From Fratercula arctica (taxonomy: Eukaryota > Chordata > Aves > Charadriiformes > Alcidae), in the NCBI GenBank assembly GCA_947846985.1, contig CANTUZ010000002.1, forward strand, positions 130,038,889-130,102,888: DNA of 64,000 bases, written 5' to 3'. Position numbers and translations under genes: made by a program. The notes below the pieces were generated by a model. That model saw nothing but the letters and a program-made list of their open reading frames with translations, did not search any database and was not told the origin of the DNA. Below, piece by piece: positions 33,310 to 46,090 of this stretch. Each line of letters opens with the position of its first letter. The first letter of the stretch is position 1.

Positions 33310-33535
33310 CGGACTTTAAGGGGTCCTAAGGAACCTCTCTGCTTTGTGAAGATGTACTTCTCTTCCATATTTTTAAACCCTTAACCAGATTCAAGAAATC
33401 CTTCCTGCCTGTCCTATGACAGATTAGTTTTGTTAAGAGACTATGAGGAGGGACCTTGTTGAAGAACTTTCCCAAATCCGGTTATCACTGGTCACTGGCA
33501 TGTGTAATGCCAGATTTCTCTCTACAAATGTTTTG
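33310..33535 (-). mobile_element. Ancient CR1 LINE relic, second part (5' side)
   Basis: Continues the antisense old-CR1 alignment after the insertion: cctgtcctatgacagattag, ttttgttaagagactatg, gagggaccttgttgaagaac and ccagatttctctctacaaat. Together with 31896-32683 it forms one element split by the plus-strand CR1. Confidence 0.6.
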
Positions 33536-36299
33536 TTTGTTGTTTTGATCCTGGAGCCTGTAAATCCAGAATCATTTATAATAAGTTGCTTAAGTTACAC
33601 AACCTTAACTAAGTAGTCTTAAGATCATAAAACTAAATAGTCCTAAGACTAACTGGGTGGTTTTAATTGCTTGTGGTGTAGAGCTTTGATCCTGTTAATT
33701 ATTCAGGCAACATTAAAAAACGGAACAAAAAAAGTTTCTTCAGCCCACATTCTGCTGTAGCCATAGGTACTGCATACGTTCAACAGCAGTGCATTAAGGT
33801 ACATTTTTATTGTTATGTCATCATTAATTGTGGCCAAAAGAAAAAGGCTCATTTATGCTATAGCAAGAAAGCTATACTCAAGAAAGCTGTCCATTAGTGC
33901 CTGCAGAGATTCTAATTATGTGTTTTGGGATTAAGTCACTGGAGGAGCCCTCTGTATTTGTAAACACTTTTCCTGGTACTAACCATTAGGAGCAGCCCCA
34001 GTCGGTGAGATTGTTCACCTTCCCATGGTGAGGTCCCTTTGAATTCCCTGTCTGGCCTTGACTTTTCTGTTGCCCATAGTTCTCCTTATGAGAAATTAAA
34101 CTCAACAAATAACACTCTAGATATTGTATAAAGAAAAAGAAATGCTATTTTCTGCAAGAATCATTACCTGGTAATAGAAATATCACTGAAACATTGGTAA
34201 ACATTAGTAAATCTGTCATCCATTTTTTCTTAAAATCCCCTAAATTCCAATCAGAGTAATGCTGTGAAACAATGGAAGTCATGATCCTTGAACAACAATA
34301 ATTTTACTTATTTTCTTGAATCTGATAATATTGCCTCCTTCTTTTAAAATTACTGTCAGTTTTCGGTCTTCTAGTAAATGTTCATAAGACTGTTCAGAGC
34401 ATGAAAAATAATACAAAGGTTTTCCATTCCCAGGAGGAATCAAATGGAATTTTAAGTGGTCTGACCACAGCTTTTATTTCTGTGTAATGATTTGACATAA
34501 GGACCTCATTCATATAAGTAGTCAAAGGGTAACCTTTCTTACAGCTGTTTTTCCCAAGAGTGGATTGAAATACATTTATACCATTTTATTTCAAATATGT
34601 TCTTGCTAATGGCGGAATAGTGGATCCATTAGTACAAACAAAATTCACTGAAGGTAATCATAGTGCAGCATTTCATTAAAAATCTGATTGTTTAATAATT
34701 AAATTGTATATACAGTAAATATGCACCATTCCAGTCCTGTAGCCTTAGTAATACAGCACTGCAGTTTTGTTAATTTTGCAGGCCTAGGAACCTTAAATTC
34801 AAGCAAATATCAGTAATGAAAAGGATGTACTGTATGGTTTTTTTGCTTTGGAAGTTATTTATTTGACAACAGTGTTATGCAAATTATGATGTGCAAAATG
34901 ATATTTAGGATTTTGTGTTGTCAACTTAATTCAGTAAGCCAAATGACTTAATGGTGCTAGTTCAGATATTGATTACAGTCATCCAGAAATTAACACAAGC
35001 TACTGCCTAAACAATCAAGAATGCATTGTCTCCTGCAAGTTTTCAGAAATATGCTTATACCTACCATGTAGAAAAATCCTACTCTCTTTTTAAACCAGCA
35101 AGGTGAATTTAACCCACATTTTACAATTACGTCTAATGGAATTTTCATTGAATTTTTTCTTCCTGAGATTTTGTTATAGTAAGGAACAGGCTCCTACGCT
35201 CAGCAGGATTTAAGTTATTGACAGGTTTATTACATGCCTCATTTAAAAAAAAAAACAAAACAAACCAACAGGCGATTTAGAAAACAATAATTCATTCCAT
35301 TACACTGCAGTCTTTTTTTTCTATGATAATCAGATATGAAATAATATCTTACAGATTTTGAGTCCTACTCTTAATGCTTTGGACAAGAAGAAATTTAAAT
35401 AGAGGCCAAGAGAGTACAATCTATGCTTTGCAAGTAAGGATAAATCAATCTCATGGTTAATATCAATTGTAATAGGAAAGGGAGGTGACACTCCATGAGA
35501 ACATTCTTGGTAAGAATACTTCCCAAGGTGTCCAGCATAGCTCAACAATTAGTTGCAGCAACTACTGGCTTCAAGTTAACTCCTAGACCAAAGCTTTCAA
35601 GTATATAAGCTGGATTTAGAAAATGTTTAGCTGTATGGTAGCAAAAGTTAATGCAATCCCTGTCCCTGTGAGAGCTGGATGCTTCAGAGTGGAGTGTCTA
35701 CAGGTGAGGGGTGACTTAGGTACCCATTTCAGGCAACAATCCTCCTGTGAAGCTGGGAGCTAAGCCATCTCTTGGAAACTATCTTTTAAACGAGTCAAGG
35801 CATCATATGCCTCCCTCAAACTAAAGAAATTAAAACACACTCTGCTCCTTAATAAAAGCAATTATGGCCACTAAATGGCAGCTTTCTTTCTGGTAGTGAT
35901 GCTTTCACTTCCTCCTGTTGAAGCTGTGCCAGTGCCAGAGGCTGTCAGGGTCAAAGTGCTGAAGTCTGGTTCCTACCACACCTGAAAACTTACCTTCTTG
36001 TTCCTGCCTCCAGGATGGGTTTTGCGGTTTTACATTCAGCTAACACTGACCAAACCCAGCAACCATCTATGAAGCAGGGACTTCAATCCTGGGCTTCCCC
36101 TAACTATGAAATTTAGGAAAAGCTGAATTTTCAGGCTTGAGAAACTTTCTGGTCCATAAAGTCCAATCAGACTGAGGCGTGGTATATATGCATTATGCTC
36201 CTTATTATGGACAAGCTTATTTCAGTTCTGGATATTGTGAAGATATACCTCCAGTTGTACCAACTCTAAAAAACTGGAGAATCTTAGTAATGAAACACA
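33536..36299. other. Intergenic, no recognised gene
   Basis: 2.76 kb of AT-rich sequence. A short imperfect inverted repeat of tagtcttaag/cctaagacta lies near 33613-33655, and there is an A-rich run at 35246. No exon-like segment with homology to a known protein was seen. Confidence 0.6.
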
Positions 36300-36398
36300 T
36301 CATAGAATCATAGAATAATTTGGGTTCAAAAGGACCTTTAAAGGTCATCTAGTCCGACTCCCCTGCAATGAGCAGAGACATCTTCAACTAGATCAGGT
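36300..36398 (-). mobile_element. CR1 LINE 3' tail fragment
   Basis: Begins tcatagaatcatagaata (antisense tail repeat), then aggacctttaaaggtcatct and agtccgactcccctgc. Severely 5'-truncated copy of about 100 bp. Confidence 0.88.
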
Positions 36399-39300
36399 CG
36401 AAGATGCAGGTGCCTCAGTATATTCATACCTGTAAGGGTTAGGCAATGGTTTGTTTTAGGCAAGACACTACTGGATTTCAGAAGCCTAAATCCTACTTGC
36501 AGTCTAATTTAGGCACTTTCTTGCTGACCAATAATACATTCAGAAAGCATTATTTCTGAGTGGTACTTGGTCTTTCCTCATCAGCTGTGTATTTTACATT
36601 GCCATTGCTGTCCTAACATGCATCCACAGATTTCTCCTACATGGTATATATGCTGCTGTGCCTGTCAGGGAACAGCACCCTTATTGCAACGGTGCTTTTC
36701 ATTCATTAGTCTGCCTACTTAGAAAGCTTTTTCTCTTCTGGACAACCTATCCATCAAAATCTGTCCTCTATAAAGATGTCTTAATCACACAACTCTTACT
36801 CTCTAAAAATCTGGAAAGAGCCTTTGATGACATTTTTTCTTTCAGAGATATACTCTAGCCTCACTAGTGGCTGTTGATATTGACCTACTATTGATAAATG
36901 TCTTTAAAGATTAAAGTTCTTAAAAATGACTGAAGGAAAACCTGTCAGAATGTGTCCTAGCAATTCATAACACTCTTTCGGAATTTCATTGAGTTTGCCA
37001 TATACAGTAACAGAAGGCAAAATATGTAGGAATAATTCCTTATTAGAACTATATTAACTGGTTTATTAGTCATTCTGTTGAATGTTTCCATGCATTCGTT
37101 ACTTCCTAATGAAAACCCACAGTAAATCTTAAGCTCACTGTCTTGGAGTTTCTGTATTGTGCTGGATGTCCGATATACTTTTTTAGATATAAGGAAAGAT
37201 GCTTTCCAAAAGAAATTTTATCATTAAGGGATTAAAACATTGATGGAAGTATGTTACAAATTATTAGATGTGTGTGAATCTAGCCATAATCATGTTTGTA
37301 GAAAATAACTGTTACATCAAAGAGGATTTGTGCCAGAAAGTGCCTGAAATCAGAATGAAATAGAAAAGTCCCAACCTGGAGGGGGAGTGGGGCAGGGAAC
37401 CCAAATAAACAGAGAGAAATGAACTTGATTTTAGGATCACAAAGGTAGGTAAAATTGTGGAAAAATGCATGTCAGCATTTTCGGGGGGGACATACTTATA
37501 CTACTTTCCTCAGAGTGTGGTGTGTTTCTCACCGCTAAACCAGAGAGCTCAAACTTTTTCATGCTTATAGTTCTTCTGGGGAACCACTGATAGAAAATCT
37601 CATGGATGTTTCCCCTGTCACCAGTTTGCAAGCATAGAAGATGAAGGGTGGCAACCTCAAGCGTGGAAAGGAAACATCAGTAAAACAATAGTGCACATTT
37701 TTTTTCCAACTGTCTTCATGTTGGCATTTCAAACTTAATTTTATGACCGTATCTCTATCCTTCCTACTGTCTCCTTTCTTGCCTGTTCTTCTCCCTTGGC
37801 TTCTCTGTTTATATTTCAATGCTGCTTCATCCTCTTTTTTTCTCTTTCCCTGACATTATTTTCTTTCTGTACATATTATCCCACCAAAGTCTGTCTTTCT
37901 CTTAGCTTCTGCTGACTATACTTTCATTTTTTGAACTAAGAGGATTGACTTAAATCTCTGACTCTCCTATGTACAAGCTTTTTCTGAAAGCACTTCCATC
38001 ATTCTAATATCTGAGAGACGTGGATCCTACCTTTCCAGTGGTTAACCTGAACCTCTTTTATAAGTAACTGGGAATAATGAATTGAATCTATATCACAGAA
38101 GCAGCTAACACTGGAAATCTTCAATATACGCTTTCTATCATCACAGACTGCAACAAAATATCAATTTTTCAAAATAGAATGCAGTTCCTATTATCTATGT
38201 CAGATTACACCTCAGGTTATCACTTCTTTCAAATATCAATTTATTTTGCAAGATGTCTATATCACTTTTATTTCTTGCCCATGCAATTGCACGGAAATTG
38301 TGAAACAGATCTTTTGGTATATTAAACTATATTTCTATCAGGTTAGGAAAAAAAATACTTGTTAAAAACTAGAATTATTACAATGTATGCTATATAGTGC
38401 AAATCAACTACACATTTATTTTAAAATTAAAGAAAACATTATCTCAATAATGGTTACATATAAAATGATGCTTACATACCTGAATTTGTGAAATATGGAA
38501 ATATACACTTTCTTTTTAAATTAATCAGTTTAAACAAATATAATTTAGGAAGGAAGAAAAAGGTGAAAATATCTTGTTGAAATTACTTTAAGTACAGTAT
38601 TGCATGTTTTAGCTAGTCTTTAAGATTTGCTGACTCCTGGCTTGATTTCTGCAAGTCCTGGACATTCCTGTCCTAACTGCAGGAGGGTATTCATTTCGAA
38701 GTCATTCCAACATTGTGTTTCACTGACTAAGATTTCGTTCTGTATACTTTTTCGATGGAATAGATACAGGTATTTGAAATATATTTTCTATTTCATATTT
38801 AGTAGATATGAAACTATGACCAAACCCTCCATAATAATAGTCTATTTTAGTCTAAGCAAATATAATTAAATATTTCATTTTTACAAATATTCCTTAGAAA
38901 TAGAGTTAGTATCTACCAGCAGGGTAGATGCAATACTTTGAATGTTTATTCATAAGGATCTACTGGGGAAAATAAACAATGTCTAGTGGCCAAAAGAAAA
39001 AATAGATTGCAAAAAGGGTTTTCCAATAAAAAGAAATGTAAAGTCGTAATGAACATGAATGAATGCCGTATTATTTGTATATTACTTGCATTGTCCTGCT
39101 TGGAAAAAGGAGATTTTATTAAAATTCACTAAGAATGTACCATACAGTTCTTCAATTAGCTGAAAATATGCCACATTTATATTTAAATATGAATTCCAAA
39201 TATCCTACCTTGTATTTTTAACACAGAAATTTCCCTAAAAGCAAAAGAAAAATAGGCCCAACAAAAATTTGAGCAACAGAATCTGAGCTACAGGAAAACG

Positions 39301-40330
39301 ATATTACGCTTACCATTCAAGAAGTTTGCAGGTGATTTCTCTCTGAAGCAACACATATATAAAGAACAAAAAAGATATGACTATTTGAGTCCTTATCTGA
39401 TGCTTATATCAGTAAGTTCTTGTGACGTGTGAAGCCACCAGTTGTGTCATCTGGTGGCTCACTCTCTGTAGGCAGGTGCTTATTTAAAAGAGGTGGTATG
39501 CATTGCTCAGTGTGGGAGGAGCATCTGTACTCATCAAGTGGTCTTTGAAGCTTTCTTTTTTTCATACATCTGATCCAACCCCATCCATTTTCATTTCTGG
39601 CTGCAAATGTACCTTCCGTACCAGAAGTTTTTTTCCTAATGCAATGTCTTAGAGTAGTTTCAGTTTTGTTAGGTAGTCACTGGAGGGTACTTGTTTACCT
39701 ATTTGCAGTGAACTAATTGCTTTTAATGGAAAATCTAAACATCAGTGAGGAGGAATACTGTCTACTTATGAAGATTCACTTTACTAATAAATGTTTCAAA
39801 AATTAGAATTGCCATATAAAAAGTAGCAGGCTGTGATCAATACCTAATGCAATATGGGTCAGCATAAGAGTTGTACGTGCTTTCTTTTGGAAATATAAAT
39901 CGTACTTTGTTATCTGCACTTTATTTGCAAAGTGCCATAAAATTGCTCAGTTCATTTGAACTAATTCTCAAATGACTCTTTGGCCCTGTCTGCATTAGAC
40001 TGAAAGTCTGACTGCACGGTTCCTTGATGCTGGAACAGTGATTGTGGCCAGCATTTTGATACAGAACAATGCTTCCTTGTGCTAGCATGTATTAATCAAA
40101 TTGTCTGGACATATATACTAAAATACATAATTGTGCAATCTGGGGAAAGTAGCTTGTGTACTCCAGGCAGTATCACAAATTTAAGTTCTGTGTGATTTCA
40201 TCTTTGTGCTTCAGAATCTACCAGCCTTACTGATTTTCAAATGAGGGGTTCAATTTGTGGTTCAGAGAGGCACATTATCAAGCTTTTCTATCATTTTGAT
40301 CACATAGAAGCTGGACAACACCAAAATATT
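36399..40330. other. Intergenic, no recognised gene
   Basis: 3.9 kb of AT-rich sequence with only short chance frames. A patch near 36475-36540 has words like those of old amniote repeats. Nothing else was recognised. Confidence 0.6.
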
Positions 40331-40419
40331 TAGAATAAAATACTTATTCTAAATTTAGATAAAGCTTTATCTAATTTTTATTTTCTTTAAAGAAATTTAG
40401 ATAAGTCTTTAGAATACTT
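40331..40419. repeat. Cluster of AT-rich palindromes
   Basis: A perfect 20-bp palindrome ttagataaagctttatctaa (40355-40374) is followed by a perfect 14-bp palindrome tttctttaaagaaa (40382-40395). An 8-bp inverted pair tagaataa/ttattcta flanks the left side. It could extrude as a cruciform or be a remnant of a small DNA transposon. Confidence 0.7.
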
Positions 40420-41189
40420 CAGATGAAGTCTCCTAAACTGACATTTCACAAGGATGGAGCTTCTGATTCTGTAGCTCATCTTTCCCCAGCCTGCTGAAAC
40501 CCACCAAGCATTAGAACTCAGCCATGCTCGCTCTGTTCGTGACCAGATAGCTTAGTGACTCAAGGTGACAGATGAAGAACAGCTTTCTAACCTCGCAGCA
40601 ATCAAGCAATTCAGACATTTCTCACTACGAAAGTTGTCTGCCATCACTACATAATTCTGTTTATCTGTCTCTTTGGGTACGGAGTCTCTGTCTCGGTAAA
40701 TATGAAGTAGGGGCACACACAAAAATAGTCTAAATGATAGTTGGAGCTTTGCAGTGCAGCATGATTATCTTTAAAAAATATGGAACCTGAGAAAGAGTGG
40801 TCTTGATAGACTTTGTGGATTTACCAGTGCACTTTGAGTAATTTTCCAGTGCTGCCATACAGTGCTTGAAGCACAAAATGTGTTGTGTTCACAGACTCTT
40901 CTTACAGCAGGTGACTAGATGATTCAGTGCACTCGTTCATTAATATGCATGTGGTTGGAATTTTGTGGATATTGAATAGTAGTTCTCACTCAGAAGATCT
41001 AATTTCCTCAAAATCAAAACTTTGAATCACCATGACGTTTTCTGTGGGGAAACTTTTTTTTCTGTGGGGGAATGTTTTTTAAAAAGGGATTTCTGCAGTC
41101 ACTAAATTCAGTCATCTGATAACCCGAGTGGTCACACCATGACATTCATCAGGTGAACAAATTCTACCTTAAAGCCAGTTACATTTCTT
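40420..41189. other. Intergenic, no recognised gene
   Basis: 770 bp of unique sequence. Nothing was recognised beyond a short repeat of tctgtgggg near 41040-41070. Confidence 0.6.
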
Positions 41190-41465
41190 GCCTCTATTGC
41201 TCCTGCTAAAAGGCTTCTCCAATACCTTACTGCTTTCACAGTTAGGAATGTTTCTGTAATTTCCAATCTAAATTTATTCATGATCTAAGGATGACCATTT
41301 CCTCTTGGTTAACATTGTCTTCTCTTTTAAGCTATTCTTCCCTCACCATGGTATCTATCCTCCTGATTTACTTGGAAGAGGCCAATCGTAGCCCTTTATA
41401 GCCTCGATTTTGTCAGACTCAGCAAACCAAACTATTCTTTCATCTTCTTCCCAAAAATCCTAACA
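41190..41465 (-). mobile_element. Ancient CR1 LINE relic
   Basis: Antisense words in order: cacagttaggaatgtttctg, taatttccaatctaaattta, attcatgatct, aacattgtcttctctttta, ctcaccatggtatctatcct and ttggaagaggccaatcgtag. This matches the arrangement of an old CR1 3' region. No reading frame remains. Confidence 0.6.
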
Positions 41466-42900
41466 GACTCTTGGGACGTGTTCCTGTTTGTTCTTACGGT
41501 TTCCAAATAGCAATTTGTAGGTTTTTTTCTTCTATGAATATTAAAACAGGCAGCTATGCAAGTAACAGCACTTTCAAGAATTCCAGGTGTACATTAGGAC
41601 TTAATTTCAGAACATTTAATGGGACTAATGAACTCATTGTAACCCTTTCTGTTGCCGTGAGAGTGAAGTCATACTTTTGACTACTCAAACATAGACTAAC
41701 AGTGCTCCAAAGATGTCTGTCTCCCTCTCTCTTCTCCTGATGGTTAGATTGCATTTTTCTTTTCTCCAATCTCTCCAGGGGTAGGGATTTACAAATCAGG
41801 CATGAGGACTGAGAACCAGTGGGACCCACGCTTCAAGCTTATTTAGGTCCCTGACTCCTAGACACCCCATTTAAGGAAAAAGCAAGGAAGAGGCAATATG
41901 ACATGATGAAGGAAGACCTCTGGGATGCAACTGTGTCAGCCAGAGGAGTGCCTAGGCTGCGTACAGGGTGGAAATAAACTTTGCAGCATCTTTTATAGAA
42001 CTCGTCACGTAAGTATTGGAAGTATTCTCTAACATTTAAAAGTCATTCAAGCAACTAGGTAGGACTCATTCCTCAGTTCTATAATTTTCTTAGTACTTGA
42101 CAAATAGTTGAATTTTTCAAACATCCTGTATTCAGTGCAGAACAAATGTGAGCTATTGTGATTTTCTTTTCCTTTTAAGTCTAACCAGCTCATGTGTTTT
42201 CCCTGAGTATATTATATTGAGTCTCAGACAGATTCTGTATTTATACTCAGGAATTAAAAATAACAATCGACATATTTTATCTGGTCTTCTTTACAAATGC
42301 ATTCAATTTGATGTAAGAACATACAGAAATTTATATGTCAAAATATATGTATGCGTTAATCTGGAAGAAATATGATGTGAAAACAGAACTTCAGAAAAGC
42401 CTCAGTTATACTTTATCTTAAGACAAAGGAGGAGGTGCTGTTTCCAATATTATTATCTATTATATTTGCTGTTATCAAAACCTGTAGATTTTATGAGAAT
42501 GCTTATAATGTATTGAAATGTATATGAAAAAATTTCATAATGTATATGAAAAAGCATGTATTAATGTTAAGTAATTATTTAATAAATATTTGTTAAAACT
42601 CTGCGGATTTTGCAAATGGTCACTGTCTAGTTGCTGGAAAAACTGGTAGGTCCTGTTATAGTGCATCCCAGTAGTCATTGTCTGAAATGATACTGGATTT
42701 TTAGATAAAATAGTTTACTGAAATAACTATGAATAATCTTTTTCATTTTGTCAGAAACTCCATGGAATGACATATGGATTACACAAAACTACCAGGGAGT
42801 TAAGTTTCTGTCTTTCACAAGTTTGTAGACTACCTGAGTTTATATGTATAATTCCAGATATTTCTAAAAGGAGAATTAAAAACAGCCCAAACTTTATGTC
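41466..42900. other. Intergenic, no recognised gene
   Basis: 1.4 kb of unique AT-rich sequence. The words ttaggtccctgactcctaga near 41844 hint at an old repeat. No coding homology was seen. Confidence 0.6.
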
Positions 42901-43016
42901 AGGGAAGAAGGGGAGGGAGAAAAACCGGGGGAAGAAGGGCTCGGAGGCCAAGGGAGAGGGAGATAGGCAGAAGGCAGGAAGGAGAAGGAGGCAGGCAGGG
43001 GGAAAGGGAAGGAGAG
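42901..43016 (+). repeat. Purine-rich (GA) low-complexity tract
   Basis: About 116 bp with very few pyrimidines on the plus strand (agggaagaaggggagggaga and similar). It falls within a 191-codon plus-strand frame, which is therefore Lys/Arg/Gly-rich and not evidence of a gene. Such tracts can form triplex DNA. Confidence 0.9.
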
Positions 43017-45640
43017 TTCTTGCCCATTACTGCTTCTATACTGTCTCTCCCCCTTTGGCAATAAACAAATTGATTTGTATGAATATATCTTTTTTTATAA
43101 ATAGTCCAACTGGATTGACCTTTTGTGGTATTTTTGCATCCATGACAATAGACATTTTACTTCATTTCCTGTTAGGAAGTTTCAAAGAACTCCACAGCAG
43201 TAAATACTCCATTAAAATGGGGTTCGTAACTCTCTTAGACCCTCTGAAATTATTTACCCTTTTACAGTGTTTGTCAGCCTTGCCCACTGCATTAAACTTC
43301 CAAATGTGTGTTTGGAGTGGCCGGAGTGATCGCATTACTTAAACAGAGCAGCAAATAGGATGACAGCCATATGCCAATCAATTAGGTTGCACAGGGAGTC
43401 ACGAGATAGCAGTACGCTTACGTGTGGTAACAGGCAATACCACATCCGTTAATATGACTCATTCTGTTTATCGAGAGTCACAAGCCATTTGAAAAATAAT
43501 TGTTTCCCTAAAAGTATTGTTAAAACTACACTGAGATAATCAGTCACTCCATCTGAAAGTATCTTGCCATGAAAAATGAAAATACAACTGAGTGCTGCTG
43601 AAAAATAGGAATGCGTTAGAAAGATTTGTAAGATGTTTGTGTCTAAAACAGCCTGGGATATCCAAGCTGAAAGTCTGAAAATGCTGCGAGGTTTTCAATT
43701 GGCGCATAGTAACTGAGACATCAGATGATGGAAAAATGGGCTGTATGACTTCTCCATCAGAGCTAGGTCATGCCTTGCCTATGTCAGAAGCTGGCTAAAA
43801 GACTTGAAATACTGTCTGCAGCTGCCACCTCTGTATACCCTAGCCTAGGCTGGATAAGGATCTCTGTGGTTAAATATTTACACTGGGTCCCTTTTTTGTG
43901 TTTATAATGTTAGCAGAACCTTTATTACATGAATTGTGTTAGGAGTGTAAATATTACCTTGGATATTAATAGCATTCTTGCAAACATGGTAAACTGTGAC
44001 TTTGTTTACTCTCCTGTTCAGTCTAAATTAAAAAATGTAATGTTGGAAACAACACAACAAGAAGCAGATCACAGCTGATGAAGCATCCAGTATATACGCG
44101 CCGTTTGTTTCTGCACTTCTGTAATGACAGAAAAGGACACCTGACATGCGATTGCAGAGAGCCATCAGTCTGTCTGCTTATGCCACTTACATTCAACTCA
44201 TCTAAACCAATTATCAACTTTGGGGCAATAAAGCTGATGAACCTGAGTTCAGTGAAATGTTTTATTAGTTACTGAAAGCACCATAGTCGTTATAGATGAT
44301 GCTTATGAGTTCAACAAACTGAAGGAAAAAGGGGAAATAGAGCGAGGTAATTAGAAAGTAATAGGGGAAGCAACAGATGAAAATAACCTCAATTATGCAG
44401 TCCAGTTTGAAGAGGAAAACGTAGGTTGTTGTGAAATAGCCACTTAGAAAAAAAACAATATAATGTGACAGTCTCCTCATAGAATTCATTAAGAATAGGT
44501 CCAGGCAGCACACCTACCAAGTGAATTTAATAAATTCTTTCTCAGTACTATTTGCCCTAGCAAATGGGCTCAGCCTTTCTGTTTTAAATCCATATTAAAC
44601 CCCTTGATTTTGTTCAATATGATGTCAATGCACGTATTCTGCATCTCTTGCTTCTTCAGAAGAGAAGAAAGCCAGATCTGTCTGAATCGGTGGCTGAAAT
44701 TCTTACCAGGTAATGAGAACTGTATTCACTATAGTTGCTCAACAAAAAATGTATTGACATATGTGTGCTGACCAGACATTAAAATGGCTCAAGATTTAGC
44801 ATCCAAAGCAAAATACTCAAACATTTACAAGGTTATATTTAGCTACATATTTTTACCTTTAAAAATGGGGTTGAGATGTGTAGTATATTATACAGCTGTT
44901 TATACCTGACAGTACCTGGCTCCAAACTGAGTGATGCGATCATCTAAGAAAATAAAAAGACTTTTCTTAAAGTTCTACAGAAAGGCAGAAGAAAATCTCA
45001 AGGAGAAAAAGGAAACAGTACCAATAAATATACAATCCAATGGAAAAGGTTTTAATATTGTAAAAAGAAAGCAGCAGAAAAGTGTAGCTGAAACATTGGT
45101 ATAAATTGGTAGCCCAGCAGCTGACCAACGCCTGTGGCTGCAAAAAGGACTGGGCTGAGAAATTTCACCATCAATTGTGTTGCTGCATATTAGGGAAGAC
45201 GGCGGCACACTGTGTCAGAAAGAAAATCAAGAGAAAATGAGGTAATTGTATTTCGATTTGTGAATTAATTGGGTCAAGCTGCTGACAAGTAGATGTTTGA
45301 GCGCGGGGGGACCTGAGACTGGAGAATGCAAGTACAATACACAATTCTACGTAGGCAGTATTCAATTCTAATGTAACCATATTCAACAAGCAAGTGCTCT
45401 TTGTTCAAAGAGAGCACAAAAGTAGATGTTATAGTCAGGGCTCCCTGGCCCTATGCGCAATGCAGATCTCGCATTACCTGCCTTGCAATCCAGGTCAGAG
45501 TACGATGTAACAGGTGGCAGGGGCAAAGGGAGAATACAGCTAACTTGAGTCGTTGTGGGTAGCGCCAAATCCATTTGAAGGTCAGTGATTTTTACTGTCC
45601 TCTGCCATAGCAGTATTCTCAGTTTCTAGATTAGAAATAC
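43017..45640. other. Intergenic, no recognised gene
   Basis: 2.6 kb. A hydrophobic minus-strand frame of 83 codons (44265-44513) has no recognised relatives. The stretch 43340-43570 is of high complexity and repeat-free, so it could be a conserved non-coding element, but this cannot be judged without alignment. Confidence 0.5.
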
Positions 45641-45690
45641 AAATATATGTATTTTTTATATATATTTGTTTATATATATATATTTTAAAA
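45641..45690. repeat. AT microsatellite-like stretch
   Basis: Runs of tatata and a T run directly left of the solo LTR. Confidence 0.9.
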
Positions 45691-45736
45691 TTACTAATTA
45701 AAGATCTCTGCATTAACATGCAAAGCTTTACCCAGC

Positions 45737-46084
45737 TGTTGTGCTTTGGCCTCAGACGGCAACAAAGAACCACATGCCACTCGCTCGGGTCTTCCCAATA
45801 CGCAAAAAATCAGAAGAAAAAGGCAAAACTCTTTGGTTGAGACAAAGGCACTTTAACAGAACAGCAAAGGGAACAAGAAAAGCAACAACAATAACACGGA
45901 TAGAGGAATATACAAAGAGGATTACGGAACCGCCGCTCACCGACCAGACCCGGGACGCCCCAGCCTGCTCCAAGCGGCGACTTCCTGCCCCCTCCCCTGG
46001 CAGCTCAGGGTGGGCATGGCTCACATGGCATGGAATACCCGTGTCTTGAGGAGAACTAACCCTATCCCCGCCAGAACCAGGACA
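45737..46084 (-). mobile_element. Solo LTR of an endogenous retrovirus, internally shortened
   Basis: On the minus strand the element begins TGTCCTGGTTCTGGCGGGGA and ends AAAGCACAACA, giving the TG...CA ends of an LTR. It is flanked on both sides by the identical 6-bp duplication cccagc (45731-45736 and 46085-46090). The order of words (ATAGGGTTAGTT near the 5' end, GGTATTCCATGCCATGTGA, a GC-rich middle, TTTGTATATT, CTGTTAAAGTGCC, ATCTCAACC-like CTCAACC) matches an LTR family I know from bird genomes. It is shorter than the form I recall because much of U3 after GTTAGTTCTCC is missing. A 6-bp duplication is typical of class II elements. No viral genes are present. Open frames across it are shadows. 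Confidence 0.85.
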
Positions 46085-46090
46085 CCCAGC

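Noticed and set aside
42767..43342. 191-codon plus-strand ORF, Lys/Arg-rich
   Set aside because: The basic stretch is a translation of the GA-rich tract. No homology was recognised on either side.
44265..44513. Hydrophobic 83-codon minus-strand ORF as a membrane protein exon
   Set aside because: Phe/Leu/Ile/Tyr richness follows from AT-rich composition. No family pattern or convincing splice context was seen.
45741..46049. 102-codon plus-strand ORF
   Set aside because: It is antisense through the solo LTR.
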